From Channa striata (Eukaryota; Chordata; Actinopteri; Anabantiformes; Channidae), in the NCBI GenBank assembly GCA_033026295.1, contig CM065169.1, forward strand, positions 9,468,462 through 9,532,461: a DNA stretch of 64,000 nucleotides. The letters are read 5' to 3'. The notes beneath the pieces are model-generated. The model was not told where the DNA came from. It searched no databases and was given only the letters and a program-made list of their open reading frames with translations. This document shows positions 51,001 to 60,800 of the stretch, in pieces. A program made the translations under genes and the position numbers. Every line of letters begins with the position of its first letter. The first letter of the stretch is position 1.

Positions 51001-54000
51001 GTTGTTGAACAACTTTGGTTCTTTCCCCTAAAAACCAACAAATACTTGTAATTGTAAGATAGTGTCCTTTGCATGTTCATAACAGTGAAAAAAAACTATA
51101 GCTTGAAAGATGTCAGGATTTAAAAATGAATCTGTGCAGAAAATCTGCTTTGTAATTCAGAGTTGCCCGAGAGTACTTGGACAGTGCACAGATGTAGAAC
51201 ATGAGTGTCTGTGACCTGTTTTAAACCAACCACAAACCATTATGGGAAGAATGCAGCCGTTCAGATCATTTCATGTCAATCTGCAACTCATGCAGCCACC
51301 TATTAAAACAAGTGACACCACCACTAAGTGACACCATGTAACTTCTGAAGGATGAAATGATATGTTCTTCTTCCAAAATGACTCCACAAGTGCACAAGCA
51401 ACAAAACCAAAATTTGGGAACATCAGGTAACTAATGTATATGAGCACTAGCTATGACACAAATCTCTTTGATTTCTAAATATCATCTTCCTCCTTCTTGA
51501 CTTTCTGATTCCTTTGTTCCAGAGTTTTGTTTTTTTTTACCTCTCATGAGTTATATTACAGTTTTCTGTTAAAAGTTCTTTATTTATAATAGATTCCAAT
51601 GGTGTAGTATTTATCTGGAGTGTGTTATGGCAGAGTGAACATGGGTTACACAATTTCGGGTAAACAGATGAAACCAAGAAATTATGGTTTGGAGAAAGTC
51701 TGGAATTTAAAAAGTGTTGTCTTATCCAGAAATGCTGAAGGGTACTTGGACATCGCACATAGCAGTTGTCAAAGTTGCCTGTGACCTCTTTCAAATCGCT
51801 CTGCAGCAAACAATGCAGTCATTTGCACGACGTGGCTTTATATGTGGAGCAAATATTACCAAAAATAACACTTTCACTTAAGCAAGGATACTTATTTATA
51901 TTCAACTTTAAATCCCAGTTACCACAGGCAGCATAAAAACTTGCAAAGAAGCCCCCTCAAGTAAGGCAGTGGCATACGACTTCTAAGGTTTAAAGGGCCT
52001 GTCTTAGATAAAAAAGACCATCCCACTCATCTTCCTCTGCTGAAACTTATAGCTGGAGGTGACACTCCTGCACTAAAAGTGCAAACAAACTGTGGACGGC
52101 TGACAGCTGCACGCCCCGCGGCTGCCGCACAGCGTCGTGTCGGGGCTTGAATACGCCTCATGTACTCGGGAGACTGATACATTCTTCCACAATAACTTCA
52201 TGTCGCTCGGTTTTGGAGAGGCATGCCACAGAAGGCAAATAAAATTGTTGAGGTTTTACACACTAATATCGGCTGTTGTTCTGAAAGCACGTACTGGACA
52301 ACAATATTCCAATGTACGGTCTGGTTAAAGTGTGCGAGACTTTATTGAATTTATCAGCGGGAGCGAACACCACAACTCACAGCATCAGGTCCCGGTTTGA
52401 AAAATCTGCTTAAAATGCTGACCGAGGACATAGCAGACATTAAACTGATAAGAACAGAAACTACACTTGATCCTAGCCAATAAGCATGAGAACAGCCAAG
52501 CACTTGATGAACCCCTAAATGTTTTCATTAAGCTAACAGACCAATCGACTGTGTCCAAATCGAGTCTCACAAAAGGCTGCGCAGAAATATGTCATCCTTG
52601 CGTTAAAGCCTAAACCAGAAAAAATAAAATCACCAAATTTGGATTCTTTCTCTCTTTACTTTCTTTCTCTTCAGCATCACGTCACTGCCTCCAGGTTAAA
52701 AATACACGTACAGCAACGAAAGCAAACCAAACAAAACATTTCCATTTCTGTTGATGGCATTTGTTTTCGAACATGTGACCCGTCTGGGGCTGGCTGCCAT
52801 GTCTCTGACTGCCCCGTCTGGGAACGGGCTCAACCAAAGGGCTGCTCTCTAGAGACAAGTAAAGGGGAGGAACCACTTCCCAGCTCACTACTCTAAACCA
52901 GCATCGACTACTCTGGCAGAGGATCGCCCCTCAGACGGGCCAGAGACTCAGAGGAGTGTCCAGAGAGGCGTTATACTTACAGAATGAGCATCGTGATGTT
53001 TGAAGCATATGGTCCCAAATCTGGTACAACCTCCAGTTCGTTATGGTTCAGCTTTCTGCGTATGTTGAGAAAAAGAAACCGTTAGAAGACGGGTCTGAAA
53101 CATATAGGACACTAAAGGTGTTGGGAAAGTCTAACGTTTGTCCTGGCGAGCGCTAAAAACAGAGGGCATACTTACATTTCACTTAAATGTTGTAGTTTGG
53201 AAAACAGAGTACTGTCAAGCACCTGCAATTTGTTATGGCTCAGGTCCCTGTGAAAGAAAAAAGAAAAAGTAAGGGAAAAGTATACACTAAACACCATGTT
53301 TTTCAAAATGCTGTAGTCTTCTATTTGGGTCTACACAGCAAACATAATTACATACGAATTCTCTGTGTTATTGTGCCGTAACACTGTGAGGAGAGGAAGT
53401 GCATCAAAGAGAAATCACTGTAATTAAACTGTAAAGTCTAGAGAAATGTTGTAAGATCGGCGGTGATGAAATGAGACGCCGTGGTCAGAAAAAAATAAGC
53501 AAGGATTTGATTTATGACTGACACACTGTCAGAAACAGGGGAATGAGACAAAAGAAGTAAAGTCACCATGAAGTCCAAGAACCTGTGAGTGTCCTGGTTT
53601 TCAACAAACTGTTTCCAAAGTAAGTCAAAGTCACCTTATTTGCATTGATTAGCCAGTATCTGCGGCTGGGCTCGGCTTTCATTTAAAACTCCAAGTGAGA
53701 CCGGTCAAAATTAACATTTAAAACAATACCAAATAAATGACAGATGGATTTTTTTTTATGCTTATTTCGAGAAATATCTCAAGTTTTTCACAGACTGAAT
53801 TGATTGTGCTCGAACACCATCCAAAGTTCCAAAACAAACTGCTTCACATTCAAGCCCTAAGAAGAAAAGGCTTTCCATCCCTTCTTTTTCAACAGCGAGC
53901 CGAGGCTCCGGGCCAAAACATCTCGCTTCAGATCCAGGCATCCGCTGAGAAGCAGATCCAAAACAGGCAAGCTGATAAGTTATTGTGGAGAAGGATTGTT

Positions 54001-57000
54001 TTTGTGCTGAAAGGAGGACGAAACCTGGCGAGGGATAAAATGCTGGAGTCAAGGTTTCAGTACTGGCCAAGGCTTGGTCCAGGCCTTCGTTTCTGGTGTC
54101 TGGACGTGTATTAATCACATTCCTGTTTGACATTAATAGTTACAAACCTTCAAACCAAATCTAACAGTATTAGTAGTTTATGAGCTGAAGACCTCAGACC
54201 TCAGACCTCTAGCACGTTACGGTGTGTCTTGATTAGTCTGTAGATATACACTGACGCTTAATGGTTTGTGGCAGAGCTCCTTGGGAACTGTGCACATTTC
54301 CGGAGATCGGGACTTGTACACTGAAAGGGACGTAACTGCTTATTGCCTATCTTGTTTTCGACAAGTGCTTAATTAGCTCTGGCCTATGTCCTGATTTGAT
54401 CTGAGTCCCCACTGGATCTTGGCCTTACTCAGACTAGACTGAGGCTGGCCTTGGACTCAGCTGAAGCAGTCTTGGCTTGCATTTCACTGGTGCGGGGGGG
54501 CTCTTCTTTTTGCTGCCTGTTTTGAAAAGAAACCTGAAAACCGGCTCACGGAGTCTGGCAAGTGGAGCCCCGCGCACCATAAAGTTGTGGAATTATTGGC
54601 GTTGCTGTGCACGATCAGCGCTGTGGTGCCAGACACTTTTTACACCCCCCCACCCTCCTCCTCCTCCACCCTACCTCCCTCATCTGGAATCCATCAAGGA
54701 GCACTGGGAGGAGGGGAAGCACCTAACAACTGGTAATGTAGTCGCAATACCGGGAAAAAGCGAGAGGGATGCCTTTCATACGTCTGAAACACCCCTGTCG
54801 AATTTCCTTGGGTCTGTTTTTGTTCTTTATTGGAAAGTTTCACGAACCACTCAACCAGAGTTTTACTCGCATCTCTAAAGCGGATCTCCACCTTGGTTTT
54901 CCTTTTCCATGAAAGCGTGCAGCTGTGGCGCTGCTGCTGTTGTTGTTGTTGTTGTTTTTGTCATTCCAGCACCAGGGGCCATATGGGAAAGGTGTCCTAT
55001 CACGCTCGCCAGATAAACCCCGAGTAGCACCGACACTTCCACTTCCCTCACAAAGCAGGCTCTGAGCGCAGCGAGATAACACACTGGGCTGCAGACAGTC
55101 GTCACCCCGTATCCTATCCGCCGCTCGTGTGAAAATGTGCAGCTCGGCCTCCTTATCAGCCACTGAAAAGTGAATGAATGAGCTGCACTTCAGGGCTGTC
55201 ATTAATACTTTAGATTAGCATAATAGCGGGACATAGCCACAGAATTTTAAAATACAATCCACAAATATAGTCCTGAGGGCAAAGAGTATCTTGCCTTGCA
55301 CTTGTGTGGATGAAAAGGCTTGTGGTCAGCTGTAGTTTTTAATTAACGAACTTGACATCTGTGATTTAGCAAGGTACGTAGGATGAATTGTAGCTGTTTG
55401 GCTGTTTAGCTAGAAGTGCTGGTTAAGACATTAGCATTAGCTCTAGTGCTAACCGCAGTCTCTTGTATTATCAAGCTCCTTTTTTTCTCTCTGAGTAAGA
55501 ACCTGGTCAAATAAATATCGCTCTTTAAAACAATTATTATTTTTCATAAAAGAGAAAAAAATAAACTCGTTTGTATAGAGAGTTAAAAGACACCTAGTAT
55601 GAGCTAGTGTTTGCTTTCCACACACTGACTGTGATTTGAACTTCTGTATTTATTAAGGAGTCACACACACATCCTGTTTAACACACAGTCTCCATGCTGC
55701 TTAAACTCCGGGACCTGAGGAAGCTAACATGCCAATAATTAGCATTAGCTAACATATTTTACTTCCTGTTTCCGGCGGCGCTGCTGTTAACTGGCTCATA
55801 TTTCTGCTAAATGTCTGGGGGCTGCTGAAGGACATTTCTGCTCAGCTTTCATAAATGATGCTGGTTTTCCACGTGAAACTACTGCCACGCCGAAGTGTTA
55901 AGTCCAAATAAAAGAGAAGGCGTTGGACCTTTCAGACATCCATGACTTTCTCCCCGCTCCCTGCTACTTTCTCCTTCCCCCTCTTGGTTCGTTTCGAACT
56001 AATCCTCCACGCTCCGCCTTAATCAGGACCATCGCTGGCTCGGGATTTGCTAATTCAGCAGAAATAATGGGGTGCTGGAAAACAAAGGCTCGGCCAGTTT
56101 AAGGGCTTTAAGATGTGCTGGAGAGCCACTCGTAAATTAGCATGCCAGAGTGAAAAGAATTTTCCCCCCATGTGGAACTTTTTTTTTTTTTTTTTTTTTT
56201 TTGGAAATTTGCTTTGGAAGGCCGAGCTTGGTTATGAGGCTCAGGCTGGGTCTATTTTCTCTGGCAACGTCAAGTTTCCAGAGTAGCACATTTTAGAAGG
56301 AGAAAAACTAAACTCAACAGCAGGGCGACAGCTTGGAGCAGGCACTGCATGAAGATCAGCCGCCTCACAAACACACAGAACAATCATAAAAACAAATGAA
56401 TAAATAAAATTAATAAAAAAAAACATCTGAGCTGTGGCAGCCACTGAGAACGCTGCGTCCGTTGCCGCAGCTCCAGGAGGCTTCGTCTCAACTGATGGAG
56501 GCAGCAGACAAACAGGGGAGTAATGGAGATATTAGTTTAGGAGCCCGTCTAAGGCAGCAGCCAGGCTGCATCTGATTTATGCTTTTATGGCTGTGCAGGC
56601 CTGTAAAGATGGAACCTGAAAACCTAACAAACACTAAAACACACCAACTTCAATCACGGATCTCAGTGTGTGCAGATACCCTGCATATCTTTCTGCCTAA
56701 TAACTCTGCTGTCTGTGTGTGTGTGTGTGTGTGTGTGCTACACCTCCTTCTCCACCTCTAACACACACTGGCGGGCCTTACTTGAATGGAATCCCTGCAC
56801 TGGCAGCATTTGTTCACCATAAGGTGTGTGACCGCACTGATGTGTCACACACTCACAGCCTGTTTGTGGCTCCCTGCTGACTCACCTGTTGTTGCTTTAA
56901 GCACCAACAGAATAAATAATAAAAAAAAAGCCTTTAACTCACACAAATCGATCAGTGAGTAGGTGCTAAGTGGGATGAGTGAGGCGAGATAAGGGTTTTC

Positions 57001-57514
57001 TGAGCTCGGTTTATGCGATGCGCAAAAACTATGCAGAAAGTTTTTGGACTAAACCAGATCTAAAGTAAAACAGGGGCCGATTTATGGTCAAATCAAAGCA
57101 AACACAAGCAAGTGGTTCTGTTTCTGCCATACTATATTCTTCATGTGGTTTTGACCCAGTCCGTTTTCACTACGGCAGGAATGTGGATCATCCCCATCCG
57201 CGCTGGGGGGGAAACCTGAAGTTAAACTGGTATTTTCCGAGGTGATAACACAGTGACTGATACAATGATAATCCAGCAGGACAACAGGGAACACAGAGGA
57301 TCTTTAACTGGACTCACAGTTGAACTGTCCATTCCGGGATCGCGTCGGGAATCTGGCCTCTTTTCAGCCGACTGCAGTCCACAAGCTCCCCAAAACACAC
57401 GCACGGAGCGGGACACGTCCTCGCGTTAGCCCCCGATCCAGGCTGTGCCCCCCAAAACAGCAGCAAAAACACGGCGAACCTCGCAGATGTGCGAAGCTGC
57501 GTAGCGGAACACAT
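37331..57514 (-). CDS. lrig3: Leucine-rich repeats and immunoglobulin-like domains protein 3
   Basis: Nineteen coding exons total 3333 nt (1110 residues; human LRIG3 is about 1119). Exon 1 is 57318-57514; the others are listed under the part-features. Order: signal peptide (about 1-28), LRR N-cap (CPAPCVC), about 15 LRRs, LRR C-cap (LLCDCQLKWLPVWV), three Ig domains, a membrane segment (about 807-832) and a 280-residue cytoplasmic tail. Landmarks such as NNEISWTIEDMNG, DDFPKPQITVQPETQSA and WQKDGGTDFPAARERR match LRIG3. The neighbouring atp23 supports LRIG3 over LRIG1/2, as in human 12q14. The first ATG (57514) is used; an in-frame TTG seven codons earlier is not a start. LRIG proteins act at the plasma membrane to modulate receptor tyrosine kinase and BMP signalling; LRIG3 has roles in neural crest and inner-ear canal development in other vertebrates. 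Confidence 0.96.
38562..39038 (-). other. lrig3: lrig3 exon 15: Ig3, juxtamembrane and transmembrane segment
   Basis: This is the largest coding exon (477 nt, about residues 688-846). Ig3 reads AVLQCIAGGSPPPKLNWTKD through DAGKYTCEMSNALG. A Gly/Asp-rich spacer follows, then the membrane helix (TVGIVIIAVVCCVVGTSLVW plus VVIIY) and a stop-transfer HTRRR. The membrane segment is almost identical to human LRIG3 as I recall it. Confidence 0.95.
39165..39998 (-). other. lrig3: lrig3 exons 13-14: Ig domains 1 and 2
   Basis: Exon 39663-39998 (336 nt) encodes Ig1, with FVCSAASSSDSPMTFAWKKD and EGKYQCVISNHFGSSY. Exon 39165-39446 (282 nt) encodes Ig2, with ARLECAAVGHPSPQIAWQKD and DIGVYSCTAQNTAG. Both are phase 1-1. 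A 19-T run at 40060-40078 sits about 60 bases before exon 13 in transcript direction. Confidence 0.96.
40386..41992 (-). other. lrig3: lrig3 exons 9-12: last LRRs and LRR C-cap
   Basis: Exons 41912-41992 (81 nt, NNEISWTIEDMNGPFSALDN), 41726-41797 (72 nt, FLQGNQIRSVTKKSFSGLDA), 41126-41197 (72 nt, DLSNNAIMSIQANAFSQMKN) and 40386-40549 (164 nt). The last is the C-cap with LLCDCQLKWLPVWVAEQ and NASCAHPQMLKGRSLFAV. The phase changes here from 2 to 1 for the Ig exons. The exon 9 acceptor (CTGAAAG|G) has a weak pyrimidine tract. Confidence 0.95.
41480..41508. repeat. CA microsatellite in lrig3 intron 10
   Basis: An AC dinucleotide run with one interruption lies between exons 10 and 11 of lrig3. 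It is not adjacent to a splice site. Confidence 0.8.
44995..45238 (-). repeat. Pyrimidine tract and CA repeat at the start of lrig3 intron 7
   Basis: On the transcribed strand intron 7 opens with GTGAGT, a 13-T run, and about 180 nt of nearly pure C/T (plus strand 45048-45230 is GA-rich), ending in a CA repeat of about 16 units (plus-strand TG run 44995-45027). CA repeats bind hnRNP L and pyrimidine tracts bind PTB in vertebrates, so an influence on exon 7 splicing is possible. Confidence 0.8.
45395..45413 (-). repeat. TG repeat in the 3' splice site of lrig3 intron 6
   Basis: The plus-strand AC run reads as TG on the transcript and ends about 10 nt before the AG that opens exon 7. It occupies the position of the polypyrimidine tract. 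Confidence 0.85.
45631..45643 (-). repeat. TG repeat in the 3' splice site of lrig3 intron 5
   Basis: The plus-strand AC run reads as TG on the transcript and runs directly into TTCCAG before exon 6. This acceptor therefore also has an alternating TG tract instead of a normal pyrimidine run. Confidence 0.85.
46492..52388. other. lrig3 intron 3, mostly featureless
   Basis: I see no exon and no recognisable transposon ends in this part of the 6.5-kb intron. It contains A/T homopolymers, a GA-rich patch near 46990-47030, and a weak diverged direct repeat (51173-51225 and 51742-51797) sharing GTACTTGGACA and CTGTGACCT about 570 bases apart. Confidence 0.4.
52389..52497 (-). pseudogene. U2 snRNA-derived pseudogene in lrig3 intron 3
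   Basis: The minus strand carries GGATCAAGTGTAG, then TTTCTGTTCTTATCAGTTTA and ATGTCTG, which follow the 5' half of vertebrate U2 snRNA closely (GGCTAAGATCAAGTGTAGTA and the segment after it), with about five differences over 55 bases. The very 5' end is diverged, and similarity fades after the AGATTTTT segment (around 52410), so only about the first 100 bases of the 190-base RNA are represented. The branch-point-recognition GTAGTA reads GTAGTT. It is therefore a truncated, diverged copy, probably retroposed, in the same orientation as lrig3. Confidence 0.88.
52981..53247 (-). other. lrig3: lrig3 exons 2-3: first LRRs
   Basis: Exon 2 (53176-53247, 72 nt) gives DLSHNKLQVLDSTLFSKLQH. Exon 3 (52981-53055, 75 nt) gives KLNHNELEVVPDLGPYASNI. 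Both are phase 2-2 and one repeat long. Intron 1 (53248-57317) and intron 3 (46492-52980) are the two largest introns of the gene. Confidence 0.93.
53248..57317. other. lrig3 intron 1
   Basis: This 4.1-kb intron has no recognised exon. It holds a TCC-rich patch near 54645-54680, a GCT/GTT trinucleotide run near 54930-54955, a 24-T run at 56179-56202 and a GT run at about 56715-56738. Its first part, next to exon 1, is where intronic enhancers would be expected, but nothing specific can be shown by eye. Confidence 0.4.
57318..57514 (-). other. lrig3: lrig3 exon 1: signal peptide and LRR N-cap
   Basis: It encodes residues 1-65. A basic start is followed by a hydrophobic core (FAVFLLLFWG) and a small-residue cleavage region (PGSGANA), then the N-cap cysteines in CPAPCVCFGELVDC. 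It ends phase 2 (CT|GTGAGT). Every following LRR exon up to exon 12 also starts in phase 2, splitting the first Leu codon of a repeat. Confidence 0.93.
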
Positions 57515-57895
57515 TTTTCCTCCCGGGCCACACAAGAGAACACCCCCCTTCAGGACGATCTATAGAAGCGGCGCCGATCCAAAGAAATTCACCAGGGAAA
57601 AATCCAAATGTGGCCACTCGCGGTCCTTATATCCAAGCCCCTGTAGTTGACCAGCTCGTAGATGCGGTGGAGAGAAGGGAACCGTTGTTCTGAAACGTGC
57701 CCATTCCTGTGGAGAAACTTTTCCGCCGTGCGCCTCCCTGCTACTGTTGAGGTAACTTGTGCTGTGCAGGATCCCCACAGCGCAGCGTGAGCGCACAGCG
57801 GAGGTATGCGGGGGGAGGGGCCACACCCGGGGGCGCATGGGAAATGTAGTGCGTGCTGCCGCCTCCGGGTCCTGAGAAAGTGGCAAAGGACGCGG
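57318..57895 (-). promoter_or_regulatory. lrig3: CpG-rich first exon and promoter region of lrig3
   Basis: CpG dinucleotides and G/C runs are dense from exon 1 to about 57890, then drop abruptly to AT-rich DNA (AAAATAAAATAAAATAC). The 5' UTR must lie just above 57514. No TATA box is evident, which fits a CpG-island promoter. The transcription start cannot be fixed from sequence alone. Confidence 0.55.
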
Positions 57896-60800
57896 TGAAA
57901 TAAAATAAAATAAAATACTAAATTAAGGCTATGGAAAGTTACATTTCTTAAGATACTTAATTAAAAAAATGTATCTGAGAAAATATATATTATGCTATTA
58001 ATGGGCTCCATGTAGTCATGGTTTAGGTTTTCATTCCACCACTCCCTTTTTCAAATTCAAATTGCCTGACCGTGAATATTTACAGCATCACTTGGTTTTG
58101 TTCTACTGAAAACAATACACACATCCACACGCACTTTTGCTCTTACCACCAGTGCAAAGCCTAAAGACCATGAATTGATAAAAAGCCTAAAGTGAACTAA
58201 TAATAGTCGCATGTGGGAGCTGGAATTAGCACACGTTATTTCAACTCAATCAACTCAAATGGTTAATAATTTTTACCCAAATCGTTGTTGATTAATGTCC
58301 TTTCTGCTTGAAATATTATATTTTCCAACATGGTCTCATTAGTTTTTTCATCTGTTGGTTAATTAAACCCAAAGCATTTTTTATCAGACATTAAAAACAG
58401 ACATTTTTTAAACCTTTTGCTAACATATTCAAATTGAAAATGGCATTATATGTTTTTAAAACCAGTTGAAGTGATCATTTCCACACACCAGGAGTCACTG
58501 GGAACATACATAATTCTGCTAATTAAAAAGAAGTCCGAGTTTGACCTTGTTATATCACTAAACAACCCCATTTACCTTATAAGTGAAGTCACTAACAGGG
58601 GTTTTAATTGAAATTCCGCACTTGAAAGCAGACTGATATTTTCTCATTTGCAATTTAAAAGGTGTGCGCCCTTTTTCATTTCCACATTAAAAGGCTCCTT
58701 CATGGGATATTCATGCCCAGGCAGATGTGTCACGTTCCCCTCGGGCTAAATGTTCAACAGTTTCCTGTTGACCAAGGTCACACTTTCAGAGTTCTCTCGC
58801 ACACCCCGTTCTCTCCGAGGACACGAGCTCATTAATGTGTTGACATGTGGATGAAAGTCAGACTGATTTTGATGGTAACTGATTAAAAAATAAATGCCAC
58901 TCACTCTGTATACTGTGCTTGAATCACACACTAGATGCATGTGCCACCAAACATGCTCAACCCTCTAAAAGTACATTTTCAAAGTACATGTCATTTTGTG
59001 ATAAGTTACTACAGTGTTACAGAAAGAGTTTAGGTGAAGGTGGTTCATTGGTCCATTATTTGATTTTTTTTGCCAGTGCTGTGTTGACACCACCCACCAA
59101 TAGACATCACTTTAAACAAATACACATTAATACAGTGAATTGTTTTGGTGCGATATAGCTTTTTGTTTTCTACAATGCAGTTGATTGGTGATAAGTAGTT
59201 CTATTGTTTTCTGAAAGTTGACTTGTGGGGTGTGAGATGTCCCCATTTGTATTGAAATTAGCTGCTACCTGAATGAAAATGTGAGGATTATAATTGGTAA
59301 CCAAACATAACATCCAACAATACTGTCCCATGTGATGTTATCCTCCCATGTTTAATATTTCATAGTTACCAGCTTCTATTACATGCCACCTTCATTGCTT
59401 TTCAGCTTGCATCTTCACTGTATGCAAACCGATCGCCTTGAAAAAACAAAGTAAACTGAAATAGTAAATTGTATTACCGCTTAATAGCTTATTAATTGTA
59501 GGACAATTACAATTTAGTTTATACAACTGCAACAACAGTGTACATATAAAAAATGTACTTATGCTGTAGTCATAACTCAGTATGGAGTACTGAGAGTTAT
59601 AATTTCAAATAAAGTCATCTCAAGTTGAGTGCACTGTGGGATGTCTTTCAAATGACACACTTTATTTAAGTTGGGCCAACTAACGTGAAATCACCGTGCT
59701 AACCAATTGCCTGAAAAATATCACGTAAGGATTACTTGTGTAATGTAAGTATTCTAAACTTATGCCATACATGACTTTCTACTTTGGTCACATCGTCTTC
59801 ACTCACTGTGAATTTAACCACGCCCCTTCCCCCCAAATTAATTCAAGGTGCATTACTATTGTAACCATACTACATTATAACACAATATTATGGTATAATA
59901 TACTATACCACTAGGCTAGACCCCCACCGTCCCAGCCCTTTCATGTAAGAGCACTTCTTTTGACAATTAGCTGTAATTATCTAATGCTCAGATCATCAAC
60001 ATTAAATATATTTTACCTGCAGCAATGCATTTTTGAAAATGGAATCCTCCATCTGTACTTAGCAAAGGTCAGAATAGGATTTTTCAACAACAGAAAAAAG
60101 GTCAATGATCAGTTTAAATGGGTTTATGATTTGCAACATGATTCTTTGACCCTATTAATATATACCTTTATAACCTTGTTAATACCTTCCTTAAACTTTT
60201 CAGATTAAGCACCTTTTTGTGAATTACCGCCTCCCACTGGTTAAGTCGTGTCACTGCCTCTTTTGTCGCAGCTGTACTTGATTGTTTTAAGTCAGCGTCA
60301 CTCGAACACAAGGAGTGAAGAGCTTTTTTTGAAAACTGAGTAAAGTTAATAAAAAAAAATCTAAGTTAGGTTTACTATTGGATTTTACAAATGCATGCGG
60401 ATGGTTTTAAACCTTCCTTGCCTTCCCTGTTTTTGAAGCAGAATAAATCTTCAGGTGATGTCATCTCCAAAAGTTGTTCAGCTCCGATTTGAAGGAATTT
60501 CCGAAGTTTCTTTGACTTATGAACTCCAGAGGATTTCTGCAAAATCAGGTGTGGACATGGTCTGGAGATACTCTTTCACACCTGTAGGGCACATTTGGCA
60601 CTATACAGGTCTTAATGTGTGAGCCAGGTTTCCAAAAGAAGTCATAGGTGGAGGAGAAATCAGCTAATTTTTCTGCTGCATGCATACGTGGATTTCATGG
60701 AAAGCTGATTTCTCTGAGTAACATGGTGCATTTACATGCAGTCTGTGTGAAACATGGGAGGAAATACCACCTTTGGTCTGGGTAGAGCGTCTAGGGGCAG

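Noticed and set aside
53737..54133. Overlapping 125- and 123-codon frames on both strands in lrig3 intron 1
   Set aside because: There is no domain, no splice context, and the two strands are equally open, which suggests chance.
57515..57535. Upstream start of lrig3 seven codons before the ATG
   Set aside because: That codon is TTG; the first real in-frame ATG is at 57514 and gives a normal signal peptide.
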